From positions 54,183-118,182 of the forward strand of contig NZ_LROM01000156.1 of assembly GCF_001758785.1 (NCBI RefSeq): a DNA stretch of 64,000 nucleotides, read 5' to 3'. The DNA comes from Duganella phyllosphaerae. Lineage in GTDB: Bacteria > Pseudomonadota > Gammaproteobacteria > Burkholderiales > Burkholderiaceae_D. Shown here in pieces: positions 52,326 to 62,607 of the stretch. Both the position numbers and the translations under genes were made by a program. The notes beneath the pieces are model-generated. The model did no database searches. It saw only the letters and a list, made by a program, of their open reading frames with translations, and was not told the DNA's origin. The stretch's first letter is position 1. Every line of letters starts with the position of its first letter.

Positions 52326-55214
52326 ATGCAATTCAAAGCAATCGTGCCCGCGGCGTCCTGCCTGGCGGTGCTGATCTCCGGCCATGCAATGGCCGGCACC
52401 TTCGAGAAAACCGCCACCGGCGTGGTCGTCAAGCCTGACAGCGGCGCCAAGGAAGTGCGCCTCGAAGTCATGAACGACAACATCATCCACGTCGTCAAGA
52501 CCGACCAGGCGGGCAAGGAACTCACGCCCTCGCTGATGACCGTTGCTACTCCTGTCAGCGGTAAAGGAGGTGAAAAATTCGAAGTCACCGCACAGGGCAA
52601 GGACAGGGTCACGCTCAAGGCCAAGAAGATTTCGGTGGCGGTCTCGCTGGCCACCGGCCAGGTGCAGTTCTTCAACGCCGCCGGCAAGGCGTTCCTGACG
52701 CAGGCGGCCGAGAACATGACGCCGGTCGAAGTGGGCGGCAAGCCGTTCATGGCGGTCACGCAGGGCTTCAACCACGGCACCAAGGACGCCTACTACGGCC
52801 TGGGCCAGCACCAGAACGGCCAGATGAACCTCAACGGCGAAGACGTGCTGCTGATGCAGCACAATATGGTCATCGCCGTGCCGTTCGTGGTCTCCGATAA
52901 AAACTACGGCGTTTTGTGGGACAACAATTCGATCTCGCGCTTCGGCGATCCCAAGCCGTATGGCTTCCTCTCGCGCGACCTGAAACTGGCGGACGCCGAC
53001 GGCAAGGCCGGCGGCCTGACCGCGCGCTACTACGTCGACGACAAGCTGGTGCTCACGCGCCAGGAAAAGGACATCGATTACCAGTACCTCAAGGACGTCG
53101 CCGATAACTGGCCGAAGGAACTGGGCGACCCGAAAAAAGCCGTGGGCGTGAAAGTGGTGTGGGACGGTACGCTCACATCCGACAAGCCGGGCGTGCACAA
53201 GATGCAGCTGTATTCGTCGGACTACGCCAAGCTCGATATCGACGGCAAGCAGATCATGGACGTGTGGCGCCAGGGCTGGAACCCGTGGTACCACAACTTC
53301 GAGCTGAAATTCGAGGCCAACAAGCCGGTCAAGCTGCACCTGGAGTGGAAGCCGTCGGGCGGCATGATCGCCATGACCCATAACGACCCGCTGCCGGCGC
53401 CGGAACGTCACTCGCTGACGTTCTCGTCGGAAGTCGCGCAGAGCATCAACTACTACGTCATCAACGGCGAGACCAGCATCGACAAGGTGATCGCCGGTTA
53501 TCGCCACCTGACCGGCGAAGCGCCGATGATGCCGAAGTGGTCGTACGGCCTGTGGCAGTCGCGCCAGCGCTACGAGACCCAGGAGCAGCTGCTGGGCGTG
53601 TTGAAGGAGTACCGCAAGCAGGGCTGGCCGGTCGATAACATGGTGCAGGACTGGTTCTACTGGCCGCAAGATGGCTGGGGTTCGCACGACTTCGACAAGG
53701 TGCGTTTCCCGAACCCGAAAGGCCTGGTGGACGAAGTCCACAAGAACAATGCGCGCGTGATGATTTCGATCTGGGGCAAGTTCTACGAGAACACCAAGAA
53801 CTACCAGGAGCTCAATAAAGCCGGCTACATGTGGACCAAGAACGTCGAAAATGGCGACCTTGACTGGGTAGGACCCGGCTACAAGAACAGCCACTACGAC
53901 CCGTACACCAAGGGCGCGCAGGACATGTATTTCCGCCAGATGAAACCGAAGCTGGTGGACCTCGGCTTCGACGCCTGGTGGATGGACAATACCGAGCCGG
54001 ACGTGCTGTCCAACACCCGCCTGGAAGACTTCAAAAAGCTGATCGGCCCGACCGTGTATGGCGCGGGTGAAGTGACGTTCAATCCGTACAGCCTGGTGCA
54101 CACCGAGGGCTTCTACAACCACCTGATCAAGGATCAGCCGCAGAAGCGCCAGTTCATCCTGTCGCGTTCCGGCTTTGCCGGCATCCAGCGCAACGGCACC
54201 GCGCTGTGGAGTGGCGATACCGTGGGCCGCTGGAACAACCTGTACGACCAGATCTCGGCCGGCGTGCAGATCTCGATGTCGGGCATTCCGAACTGGACCC
54301 ACGATATCGGCGGCTACGCGCAGGAAGTGCGCTTCCAGACCGGCGACGTCGGTTCGGCCCAGGAAAACCGCGTGGTCGCTGCCAACCAGGGCACCCCGGA
54401 AGACCTCAAGGAATGGCGTGAGCTGAACCTGCGCTGGTGGCAGTTCGGCGCGTTCTCGCCGCTGTTCCGCTCCCACGGCGAAGTGGTCAAGCGCGAGATC
54501 CACATCATCTCGCCGGAAGGCTCGCCGATGCGCGAATCGATGGTCTGGTACGACAAGCTGCGCTACCGCCTGATGCCGTACATTTACTCGACCGCCGCCA
54601 CCACGCACCACGAGTCGGGCACCATCATGCGCGGCCTGGTGATGGACTTCCCCGAGGACGACGCGGTGAAGAACATCGCCGACCAGTACCTGTTCGGCCA
54701 CAGCTTCCTGGTCGCTCCGGTGTACGAGTACGGCGCGCGCGAACGCAGCGTGTACATGCCAAAAGGCGCGGACTGGTACGACTTCTATACCGGCGAGCTG
54801 CATAAAGGCGGCACCCGCGTGGCGATCAAGGCGCCGGAAACCCGCATGCCGTTGCTGGTCAAGGCTGGCGCCATCATCCCGGTAGGCCCGGTCACGCAGT
54901 ACGTGGACGAGAAGCCCGATGCACCGATCACCTTCAACGTGTACGTGGGCGCCGATGGCACCTTCAGCCTGTACGAAGATGACGGCGTCTCGAACGGCTA
55001 CCTGCGCAAGGAGTTCAGCCGCATCCCGGTGACCTACAACGACAAGACCGGCAACGTGACCATCGGTGCGCGCGCCGGTTCGTACAAAGGCATGGTGGCC
55101 AAGCGCGAGTTCCGCGTACGCTTCATCAAGCCCGGCGTATCGAGCTCGGACAACTTCGACGCCAGCGACAAGGTGGTCGCTTACGAAGGCAAAGCCGTCA
55201 CCATCAAGCGTTAG
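52326..55214 (+). CDS. GH31 alpha-xylosidase with PA14 insert
   Basis: A 962-residue protein with a signal peptide (about 1-22, GHAMA). The N-terminal beta domain is interrupted at about residues 230-355 by a PA14-like domain (YYVDDKLVLTRQEK; LYSSDYAKLDIDGKQIMDVW). The barrel holds nucleophile Asp554 in WWMDNTEPD and acid/base Asp631 in LWSGDTVGRW. This arrangement matches xyloglucan-active Xyl31A of Cellvibrio japonicus, which takes xylose from the non-reducing end of xyloglucan oligosaccharides; the PA14 domain helps hold long substrates. AGGAG lies 7 bases before ATG 52326. Confidence 0.9.
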   Translation: MQFKAIVPAASCLAVLISGHAMAGTFEKTATGVVVKPDSGAKEVRLEVMNDNIIHVVKTDQAGKELTPSLMTVATPVSGKGGEKFEVTAQGKDRVTLKAKKISVAVSLATGQVQFFNAAGKAFLTQAAENMTPVEVGGKPFMAVTQGFNHGTKDAYYGLGQHQNGQMNLNGEDVLLMQHNMVIAVPFVVSDKNYGVLWDNNSISRFGDPKPYGFLSRDLKLADADGKAGGLTARYYVDDKLVLTRQEKDIDYQYLKDVADNWPKELGDPKKAVGVKVVWDGTLTSDKPGVHKMQLYSSDYAKLDIDGKQIMDVWRQGWNPWYHNFELKFEANKPVKLHLEWKPSGGMIAMTHNDPLPAPERHSLTFSSEVAQSINYYVINGETSIDKVIAGYRHLTGEAPMMPKWSYGLWQSRQRYETQEQLLGVLKEYRKQGWPVDNMVQDWFYWPQDGWGSHDFDKVRFPNPKGLVDEVHKNNARVMISIWGKFYENTKNYQELNKAGYMWTKNVENGDLDWVGPGYKNSHYDPYTKGAQDMYFRQMKPKLVDLGFDAWWMDNTEPDVLSNTRLEDFKKLIGPTVYGAGEVTFNPYSLVHTEGFYNHLIKDQPQKRQFILSRSGFAGIQRNGTALWSGDTVGRWNNLYDQISAGVQISMSGIPNWTHDIGGYAQEVRFQTGDVGSAQENRVVAANQGTPEDLKEWRELNLRWWQFGAFSPLFRSHGEVVKREIHIISPEGSPMRESMVWYDKLRYRLMPYIYSTAATTHHESGTIMRGLVMDFPEDDAVKNIADQYLFGHSFLVAPVYEYGARERSVYMPKGADWYDFYTGELHKGGTRVAIKAPETRMPLLVKAGAIIPVGPVTQYVDEKPDAPITFNVYVGADGTFSLYEDDGVSNGYLRKEFSRIPVTYNDKTGNVTIGARAGSYKGMVAKREFRVRFIKPGVSSSDNFDASDKVVAYEGKAVTIKR

Positions 55215-55229
55215 TAATACGGAGCCGCT

Positions 55230-57599
55230 TTGTTCAATTTTCTGACCAGGGCGGCGCCGTGGCTGGCGCTGTCCTTAGCACTTGCCGGGACGGCGCCTGC
55301 CGCAGATTTGACCTTGCGCTACCAGCAGCCGGCGCCCAACACCGACGCCGGCTGGGAGCGTGAAGCGCTCCCGATCGGCAACGGCCGCATCGGCGCCATG
55401 CTGTTCGGCCAGCTGGCGCGCGAACGGATCCAGTTCAACGACATCACGCTGTGGACCGGCGACGACAAGGTGATGGGCGCGTACCAGCCGTTCGGCGACG
55501 TGTTCATCAACCTGCCGGGCCATGAAAAAGCCACCGCTTACGGGCGCCAGCTCGACATCGGCCGCAGCGTCCACCGCGTCACCTACACCCACAATGGCGT
55601 CACCTTCCAGCGCGAGGCCCTGGCCAGCTATCCGGCCCAGGTGATTGCCGTGCGCCTGTCCGCAGATCGGCGGGGGCAGTACACCGGTTCGATCGAGCTG
55701 GCAGACATGCACCAGGCGCGCGTCGAGGCCAGTGGCGACCGCATTACCGCCATCGGTTCCTTGCGCGGCAAGGGCCCGGCGCCGTCATCGAACGCGATGG
55801 ACTACGCCAGCCAGGTGCAAGTGCGCAACGAGGGCGGCAAGATCGCCATCGACGGCAACAAGATCACTTTCACGGGCTGCGATGCCGTGACACTGATACT
55901 CGGCGCGGGCACCAGTTACGTGCTCGACGCCGCCAAACAATTTCAGGGTGCGCCGCCGCAGGCCCGGGTGGCTGCGCAAGTGATAGCGGCGCCTGCGTGG
56001 CCGGCGCTGCTGGCTGCGCACCAGCAGGACTACCGCGCCCAGTTCGATCGCGTGCGCGTGGACTTCGGCACGGCATCTGCGGCACGGCGCGCACTGCCCA
56101 CCGACCGGCGCCTGGAAACCTATACCGCGCAAGGCATGGATCCGGAACTCGAAGCGCTGTTCTACCAGTATGGCCGCTACCTCTTGATCTCGAGCTCGCG
56201 CGGTTCGCTGCCAGCCAATTTGCAGGGGCTGTGGAACAACAGCCTGTCGCCGCCGTGGAATTCGGACTATCACACCAACATCAACGTGCAAATGAATTAC
56301 TGGCCGGCGGAGACGGCCAACCTGTCCGAGCACGCGCTGCCTTTTTTGAACTTCGTGCAGGGCGTGGCGCCCGTGTACCGGCGCCTGATCGCCGACACCG
56401 CCGCCAAGTCCATCGCCAACCCGGACTCGGTCTTGATGGCTGCGCCGGACCTGAGCGGCGCAGCAGTGCAGCGCGAAGAGACGTTTGTCACCTCGAGCGG
56501 CAAGCCGGTACGCGGCTGGACCCTGCGCACCGAGTCGAACCCGTTCGGCGCCATGGGCTATATCTGGAACAAGACCGGCAACGCCTGGTATGCCCAGCAC
56601 TTCTGGGAACACTATGCGTTCACCCAGGACCGGGCCTACCTGCGCGACGTGGCGTATCCGATCATGAAGGAAGCGGTGCACTTCTGGCAGGACTATCTGA
56701 AGGTGCTGCCGGACGGCCGGCTGGTGGCGCCGCTGGGCTGGTCGCCCGAGCACGGGCCGATCGAAGACGGCGTGACGTACGACCAGGCCATCATCTGGGA
56801 CCTGTTCAACAATGCGGCCGAAGCGGCCGGGGTGCTCGGTGATAACGTCTTTGGTGCCGAGGTGGCGGCGTTGCGCGACCGGCTGGTGGCGCCGCGCGTG
56901 GGCAGCTGGGGCCAGCTGCTCGAATGGATGGACGAGAAAAAGAACGACCCGGTGCTCGACCAGCCGGGCGACACCCATCGCCACGTGTCGCATTTATTCG
57001 GCCTGTTCCCGGGGCGGCAGATTTCGCCGACCACCACGCCGGCGCTGGCTGCTGCCGCGCGCGTATCGTTGCAGAGCCGGGGCGACGCCGGCACCGGCTG
57101 GTCGATGGCGTGGAAGATCGCCTTCTGGGCGCGGCTGCGGGATGGCGACCATGCGCACACCATGCTGCGTGGCCAGCTGGCCAAGCCCGGTGCGCGCGCG
57201 GCGCTGCAAAAGGGGCAGGGCACGGAAGTGAACAACGCCGGCGGCACCTACGCCAACCTGTTCGATGCGCACCCGCCGTTCCAGATCGACGGCAACTTCG
57301 GCGCCACGGCGGCGATCACCGAGATGCTGCTGCAGTCGCACAACGGCGAGCTGCATTTGCTGCCGGCGTTGCCGGCGGCGTGGAAGAACGGCTCGGTGCA
57401 GGGCTTGCGCGCGCGCGGCGGCTACGAGGTCGATATCGCATGGCGCAATGGCCGGCTCACTGCCGCCACCATCCGTCGCCATGCCGGCACTGGCGCAGGT
57501 CGCGTGCGTTATGGCGACAAGGTGCGGCCGCTGGCGCTGTCGCCAGGTGAAAGACGTCAGTTCGATGCGGGGTTGTCAGCTCAAGTAGGACAAAAATAA
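55230..57599 (+). CDS. GH95 alpha-L-fucosidase, TTG start
   Basis: A 789-residue exported enzyme (signal peptide to about residue 25, TAPAA). The N-terminal beta domain starts WEREALPIGNGRIGAMLFG. The (alpha/alpha)6 barrel has the family residues: Asn350/Asn352 in HTNINVQMNYW, general acid Glu507 in LGWSPEHG and Asp687 in FQIDGNFG. GH95 inverts alpha-1,2-fucosyl bonds as in fucosylated xyloglucan side chains; some members prefer L-galactose. It starts with TTG 55230 after GGAG, 15 bp behind the GH31 gene, and ends the operon. Confidence 0.88.
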   Translation: MFNFLTRAAPWLALSLALAGTAPAADLTLRYQQPAPNTDAGWEREALPIGNGRIGAMLFGQLARERIQFNDITLWTGDDKVMGAYQPFGDVFINLPGHEKATAYGRQLDIGRSVHRVTYTHNGVTFQREALASYPAQVIAVRLSADRRGQYTGSIELADMHQARVEASGDRITAIGSLRGKGPAPSSNAMDYASQVQVRNEGGKIAIDGNKITFTGCDAVTLILGAGTSYVLDAAKQFQGAPPQARVAAQVIAAPAWPALLAAHQQDYRAQFDRVRVDFGTASAARRALPTDRRLETYTAQGMDPELEALFYQYGRYLLISSSRGSLPANLQGLWNNSLSPPWNSDYHTNINVQMNYWPAETANLSEHALPFLNFVQGVAPVYRRLIADTAAKSIANPDSVLMAAPDLSGAAVQREETFVTSSGKPVRGWTLRTESNPFGAMGYIWNKTGNAWYAQHFWEHYAFTQDRAYLRDVAYPIMKEAVHFWQDYLKVLPDGRLVAPLGWSPEHGPIEDGVTYDQAIIWDLFNNAAEAAGVLGDNVFGAEVAALRDRLVAPRVGSWGQLLEWMDEKKNDPVLDQPGDTHRHVSHLFGLFPGRQISPTTTPALAAAARVSLQSRGDAGTGWSMAWKIAFWARLRDGDHAHTMLRGQLAKPGARAALQKGQGTEVNNAGGTYANLFDAHPPFQIDGNFGATAAITEMLLQSHNGELHLLPALPAAWKNGSVQGLRARGGYEVDIAWRNGRLTAATIRRHAGTGAGRVRYGDKVRPLALSPGERRQFDAGLSAQVGQK

Positions 57600-57670
57600 C
57601 AGAGAATTACTGAAATGCACCAAAATGGCGCGTTTAGCGCTATGATAATTGCCCCAAGGCACATCTCGGT

Positions 57671-59317
57671 GTGCCACTTTCAGTCTTTTCTCAGGGTTAT
57701 CTTTTGCGCCATTTTTTCAGTAACCTCAGCATCAAGCTCCGGCTCGCCTTCGGCTTTGCCAGCATTCTTTTCCTGGCGGTGGTCGCCATCGGCGTGAGCA
57801 TCGCCCGCCTGCACCAGGTGGCCACTGCCACCCAGCAGATGGTGGCCGAACCGATGGTCACCGAGCGCCTGTTGCAGGACTGGTATCGCAATATGTATGC
57901 GGCCATTCCACGCACCACGGCCATCATCATCAGCAGCGACATGAGCCTGGGCGGCTATTTCGCCGAAGGCATCAAGGCCTCCACCGATTCTTCGGCCGCG
58001 CTGCAAAAGCAGGTCGAGGCCATGATGGATACCGAGGTCGAGAAGACGCTGTTCGCTGAAATCGGCACACGGCGCAAGGCTTTTCTGGGCGCTCGCGATG
58101 GCATCCTGGCGCTGAAGAAAGAAGGGCGCCTGGACGAGGCGCAGCAGCGTATGCGCGACGTCTATGTGCCCAACAGCGTAGCCTACCTGGCTTCCGCCGA
58201 AGCGCTGCTCAAGGAGCAGCGCCGCCAGATCGAAACCGCCGCCAGCGAGATCGAACAGATCAACGACGCGAGCCGCAACCTGATGCTGCTGCTCGCTGCT
58301 GCCATCGTGCTGCTGGGCGGTGCGCTGGCCGTGCTGCTGGGACGTTCGGTGGTGGCGCCCCTGGAACGCGCGGTGGCGGTGGCGCGCCGCGTGGCAGCCG
58401 GCGACCTGACCTCCCATATCGACAACCAGGCTCGCGACGAAACCGGCCAGTTGCTCGACGCGCTGGGCCAGATGAACGGCAACCTGTCGCAACTGGTCGG
58501 CGAGGTGCGGCTGTCCACCGACACCATCACCGTGGCCGCGCAGGAAATCGCAGCCGGCAACGCCGACCTGTCGGCGCGCACCGAGGCGCAAGCAGGGGCG
58601 CTCGAGGAAACCGCCAGTTCGATGGAAGAGATGACCGGCACCGTGCGCCAGAATGCCGACAATGCACGCCAGGCCAACGCGCTGGTGCTGTCGGCCAGCG
58701 ACGTCGCTGCCCGTGGTGGCGCCGTGGTCGGCCAGGTGGTGGCGACCATGGGTTCGATCAAGGCCAGTTCCGGCAAGATGGCCGACATCATCGGCGTGAT
58801 CGACGGTATCGCGTTCCAGACCAATATCCTTGCGCTCAACGCTGCGGTGGAGGCGGCGCGCGCGGGCGAACAGGGGCGGGGTTTTGCCGTGGTGGCCTCG
58901 GAAGTGCGCAACCTGGCGCAGCGGTCGGCCTCGGCCGCGCGCGAAATCAAGACGCTGATCGACGACTCGATGGGCCAGGTGGACGCGGGCGGCAAGCTGG
59001 TGGACCAGGCCGGCCAGACCATGGGCGAAGTGGTCGATAGCGTGCGCAAGGTAGCCGACATCATGGGCGAGATCACGCTGGCCAGTGAACAGCAAAGCGA
59101 TGGCATCGAGCAGATCAACCAGGCCATCAACCAGATGGACGAAATGACCCAGCAGAATGCGGCGTTAGTCGAGCAGGCCGCCGCTGCCGCCGCCAGCATG
59201 CGCGAGCAGGCGCAGGCGCTGCTGGCGCAGGTGGGACAGTTCACGGTAGCCGACAGCAGCCGGGGCGACCAGCAGGGCAAGATGGCTAAGCGCGGGACGC
59301 CGTTGCGGCTGTCCTGA
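57671..59317 (+). CDS. Methyl-accepting chemotaxis protein
   Basis: A 548-residue receptor: membrane helix at about 20-42, a periplasmic four-helix-bundle sensor (about 45-205), second membrane helix (about 205-228), HAMP and signalling coiled coil with tip IDGIAFQTNILALNAAVEAA. Unlike the receptor at the other flank, it ends in RGTPLRLS and has no W-x-x-F docking tail. The start is uncertain: GTG 57671 sits inside a small hairpin, and TTG 57704 would give the more usual short cytoplasmic leader. A -10-like TATGATAAT lies at 57641-57649. It follows the GH95 gene by 71 bp. Confidence 0.88.
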   Translation: MPLSVFSQGYLLRHFFSNLSIKLRLAFGFASILFLAVVAIGVSIARLHQVATATQQMVAEPMVTERLLQDWYRNMYAAIPRTTAIIISSDMSLGGYFAEGIKASTDSSAALQKQVEAMMDTEVEKTLFAEIGTRRKAFLGARDGILALKKEGRLDEAQQRMRDVYVPNSVAYLASAEALLKEQRRQIETAASEIEQINDASRNLMLLLAAAIVLLGGALAVLLGRSVVAPLERAVAVARRVAAGDLTSHIDNQARDETGQLLDALGQMNGNLSQLVGEVRLSTDTITVAAQEIAAGNADLSARTEAQAGALEETASSMEEMTGTVRQNADNARQANALVLSASDVAARGGAVVGQVVATMGSIKASSGKMADIIGVIDGIAFQTNILALNAAVEAARAGEQGRGFAVVASEVRNLAQRSASAAREIKTLIDDSMGQVDAGGKLVDQAGQTMGEVVDSVRKVADIMGEITLASEQQSDGIEQINQAINQMDEMTQQNAALVEQAAAAAASMREQAQALLAQVGQFTVADSSRGDQQGKMAKRGTPLRLS

Positions 59318-59381
59318 CCGGTCCGGCCAAGACGCCGGCCGTCACCAGTCAAGCTCCCATCAGGCGGCGATCGGGCAACGA

Positions 59382-60137
59382 TCAGGCGGCGATGAACGCG
59401 GCGATCACCGGGTTAATGGCATCACCGTGCGTGATCGGCCCCATGTGCGCGCCGCGCGTCTCCAGCACCGTGGCGTTCGGCAGCGCCGCCGCCAGTTGCG
59501 GCGCCAGGCCGCGCGTGGAAATCGGGCTGTGCTGGCCGGCCATCACCAGCGTGCGCACCTGCAGGTCCGCCAGGTCGGCAAACCCCACCGGCTCGCCCAG
59601 CAGCGCCTGGAAGTCCAGCTTCACCTTGGCGATCATGGCGATCATCTTGTCCTGCGCGGCCGGTGGCGCGGCGTCGAACGACCCGGGGCGGTTCCAGTAA
59701 TCGATGAAGATGCGGGTGGCGTCGCGGTCGCTCGGCGCGCCAAGGATGGTGCCGACCACGCCGGTGATTTCCACCTTGGACGGATCGCCAGCGGCCAGCA
59801 GGTGGAACGCCACCGGCTCGTGCAGCGCCAGCGACAGCACGCGTTCCGGCATGTGGCGCGCCAGGTGCAGCGCCGTGACGCCGCCGTACGAGTGGCCCAC
59901 CAGGTGGAATGGTTCGTCGGGCGCCAGCGCGGCGGCCAGCGCGGCGTTGACCGCTGCCGCTTCGTGCGCCAGCGTGTGGACATAATCCGGCCCGGCCCCG
60001 GCAGGGAAGGGCGCGGCGCCGTAGCCGAGCAGGTCGAGCGGGATGCAGCGGTAACTGTCGGCCAGCTGCGCCGAGAGGGCGGCCCACTGGGCCTTGGAAC
60101 TCATGGAACTGTGGAGCAGGACGATGGCCGGTTTCAT
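59382..60137 (-). CDS. Alpha/beta-fold hydrolase
   Basis: A 251-residue protein starting MKPAIVLLHSSMSSKAQWAA. Nucleophile elbow GHSYGG (Ser at about 86), LHEPVAFHL cap region and a C-terminal GAHMGPIT with the catalytic His. No signal peptide. This is the common small-molecule hydrolase/esterase family; substrate unknown. ATG 60137 was chosen over an in-frame GTG at 60146; neither has a clear Shine-Dalgarno sequence. Confidence 0.85.
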   Translation of the reverse strand: MKPAIVLLHSSMSSKAQWAALSAQLADSYRCIPLDLLGYGAAPFPAGAGPDYVHTLAHEAAAVNAALAAALAPDEPFHLVGHSYGGVTALHLARHMPERVLSLALHEPVAFHLLAAGDPSKVEITGVVGTILGAPSDRDATRIFIDYWNRPGSFDAAPPAAQDKMIAMIAKVKLDFQALLGEPVGFADLADLQVRTLVMAGQHSPISTRGLAPQLAAALPNATVLETRGAHMGPITHGDAINPVIAAFIAA

Positions 60138-60255
60138 GGTGCGCACGCGAGAACGAGGAAGCGCCGATTATACCGATACCGGCCTCTCCCATCAGCAAGA
60201 CCCGTGCAGTGTCCAGGTACGCTCATGGTCCCGGCAAAAAGTGTAAAGTATCGGT

Positions 60256-61107
60256 ATGAAGCATTCTAAAAAAGTCGCCGGCGTGGCCGGCATTCTGAGC
60301 GTGTTGTGGTTGGGCTTGACGGCTGCGGTGGCAGCGAGCCAGAACCGCCTTTTGTTCAACCCGCTGGGCAGCCGGCGCGAAGTGCTCAAGCCCTACAGCG
60401 CCGGGCACCGTACGCGCGCGGTAGTCATCCGCGCCAAAGATGGCACCCGCCTGTCCGGCTGGCTGATGACGCCGCGCCTGGCCGGTCCCCATCCTGGCGT
60501 GGTGTATTTCGGCGGTCGTTCGGAGGAAGTCTCGTGGGTGGCGCGCGACGCCGGCAAGCTGTTCCCCGGCATGTCGGTGCTGGCGGTGAACTACCGCGGC
60601 TACGGCAACTCGCACGGCGATCCGGCCGAAACCCACTTCGTCGAAGACGGCCGCATGCTCTACGACTGGCTGGCCAACCGCCGCGACATCGATCCCAGGC
60701 GCATGGCGGTGGTGGGGCGCAGTCTCGGTTCCGGCGTGGCGGTGCAGGTGGCCATGGAGCGGGAGCCGTGCGCCATGGTCCTGATCACGCCCTACGATTC
60801 GATCCTGGCGATCGCCAAGCGCAAGTTCCGCACGCTGCCGGTGGAGTATGTACTGCGCCACAAGTTCGAGTCGGTGAAATACGCCGAGAAGATCAACGCG
60901 CCCGTGTACGTGCTGCGTTCCGAGCACGACGACATCGTGCCGCATGCGCACACCGACCTCCTGGTGCAAAAACTGGGCACCTTGCAGGCCGATGAAACGG
61001 TGCCCGGCTCCAACCACATCAACATCCCCTACCTGGAAGAGACGCAGCAGCGCATTGCGTATTTTTTAACGGACCGCTTCTACCCGCAGCCCGTCATCCC
61101 GGTATAG
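60256..61107 (+). CDS. Alpha/beta hydrolase, membrane-anchored (BEM46-like)
   Basis: A 283-residue protein with an N-terminal hydrophobic anchor (about 8-27). The core has VVYFGGRSEEVSWVARDAG, VNYRGYGNSHG, nucleophile Ser at about 160 in VGRSLGSG, LRSEHDDIVPHAHT and the His of GSNHINIP. It resembles serine hydrolases of the BEM46 group, whose substrates are not defined. It is divergent from the other hydrolase and followed by the convergent DUF3422 gene. Confidence 0.82.
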   Translation: MKHSKKVAGVAGILSVLWLGLTAAVAASQNRLLFNPLGSRREVLKPYSAGHRTRAVVIRAKDGTRLSGWLMTPRLAGPHPGVVYFGGRSEEVSWVARDAGKLFPGMSVLAVNYRGYGNSHGDPAETHFVEDGRMLYDWLANRRDIDPRRMAVVGRSLGSGVAVQVAMEREPCAMVLITPYDSILAIAKRKFRTLPVEYVLRHKFESVKYAEKINAPVYVLRSEHDDIVPHAHTDLLVQKLGTLQADETVPGSNHINIPYLEETQQRIAYFLTDRFYPQPVIPV

Positions 61108-61114
61108 CAGCTGC

Positions 61115-62494
61115 TCACGCCGTGCGCGCGCCGGCGGTGCTGCGCTCGGCGATGTGATGGTGCACGCGGCGCAGTCCCAGCCATACGGCCGCGATCACCA
61201 CCGGCACCGCCACTCCTTGCAGGATGTCCGGGTTCACCGCCAGGCCGCCCGCCTTCATGGCCTTGCCGGCGTAGCCGATCAGTCCCAGCGTGTAGTACGA
61301 AATGGCCACCGCCGACAAGCCCTCCACCGCCTGTTGCAGCCGCAGTTGCTGGGCCGCGCGCGCGTCGAGCGATTGCAGGATCTTGCGGTTCTGGCCTTCC
61401 TGCTCGATGCCCACGCGGGTGCGCAGCAGGTCGTTGCTGCGGCCGATACGCTTGGCCAGCGCTTCCTGGCGCAGCGCCACCGAGGTACACGTATGCATGG
61501 CCGGCGCCAGGCGGCGGCCCATGAATTCGGCCAGCGTCTGGATGCCGGCGATGCGCACTTCGCGCAGCTCGTGGATGCGCGCCTGCACCAGGCTGAAATA
61601 CGCCTGCGACGCGGCAAAGCGATAGCTGTTGTTGACCGAGATTTTTTCCAGCCGTGCCGCCAGGCTGGTGATGTGGTGCAGCAGGTGGCCTTCCTCGCGC
61701 GCGTCGATGCGTACCTCGGCCGGCAGGTCGGCCTGCACCAGCGTGGCCGTGAGGTCGGCCAATTCGCCCTCGATACCGTTCAACAGCGGCTGCGACGCCT
61801 CGGCATTGGGCAGCCCCAATAACGCCATCATGCGGTAGGTTTCGATTTCCAGCAGGCGGCCCACCAGGCGGCCTGACTGGAACTCGCGCAGACCCATGTC
61901 GCGCACCACGAAGCGGCTAAAGCCGTCGGGCTGGATCAGGAAGTCGGTCCACACCTCGGCGGCGCCAGCGACGTTGCTGCCGACCAGCGACTTACCCTGG
62001 AACAGGGCGGCAATCGCCTCGGTCTTGTCGCTGCCTTCCACGCCCGAACATAACAGCACGTGGGCGGCGACGATGATTTTCCCGTGCAGGCCGGCCAGCC
62101 ACTCCTGCGGCACGTGCTGCAGCGGCACCTTCTGGAACGACTGGCGGAAGTCGGGATCGGTGTCGGCCCGCTCGACGAAGGTAAAGGTGGCAAACTCGGT
62201 ATGGCACTCCCACTTCATGCGGAAGCGGCCGAAGTCATGAAAGAAGTAGCGCGCCTGCGGACCCGGCGCGGCCACGCCGTAGTGCGCGCACAGTTGCTGC
62301 AAAATCTCGTGCTGGGTGCTGCGGTGCAGTTTTTGCGAAGGATGGTCCTGCTGCACGTACAGCGCGAAATGGGTCAGGCTTTCCGGCGCCTGCAATTGCA
62401 GGAACGGGCGGGAATGGATTTCGGCCGACAGCGGCACCCGCATCGGGTGATTGAGCTTGGCGAAATCGGCGGTGGCGCGGTATGCGAGGGACAT
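61115..62494 (-). CDS. DUF3422 family protein with C-terminal membrane helices
   Basis: A 459-residue protein starting MSLAYRATADFAKLNHPMRV, with SAEIHSRPFLQLQAPESLTH and RMKWECHTEFATFTF near the N-terminus, all typical of DUF3422. The middle is helical (HHITSLAARLEKISVNNSYR) and two hydrophobic segments lie near the end (about 393-413 and 425-443). The family is widespread in proteobacteria and its function is unknown. ATG 62494 follows AAGGAAGG; the open frame reaching 63028 covers unrelated sequence and is rejected. Confidence 0.85.
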   Translation of the reverse strand: MSLAYRATADFAKLNHPMRVPLSAEIHSRPFLQLQAPESLTHFALYVQQDHPSQKLHRSTQHEILQQLCAHYGVAAPGPQARYFFHDFGRFRMKWECHTEFATFTFVERADTDPDFRQSFQKVPLQHVPQEWLAGLHGKIIVAAHVLLCSGVEGSDKTEAIAALFQGKSLVGSNVAGAAEVWTDFLIQPDGFSRFVVRDMGLREFQSGRLVGRLLEIETYRMMALLGLPNAEASQPLLNGIEGELADLTATLVQADLPAEVRIDAREEGHLLHHITSLAARLEKISVNNSYRFAASQAYFSLVQARIHELREVRIAGIQTLAEFMGRRLAPAMHTCTSVALRQEALAKRIGRSNDLLRTRVGIEQEGQNRKILQSLDARAAQQLRLQQAVEGLSAVAISYYTLGLIGYAGKAMKAGGLAVNPDILQGVAVPVVIAAVWLGLRRVHHHIAERSTAGARTA

Positions 62495-62607
62495 GACCTT
62501 CCTTGGGAATGTAGTGAATATGTTGCAGTGCAGTATATGACGCGCGCAAGGCTGGCACAACCATACTTTCGCGATGGAAATCAAATGCTCAGTGTTGTGA
62601 TGGCGCT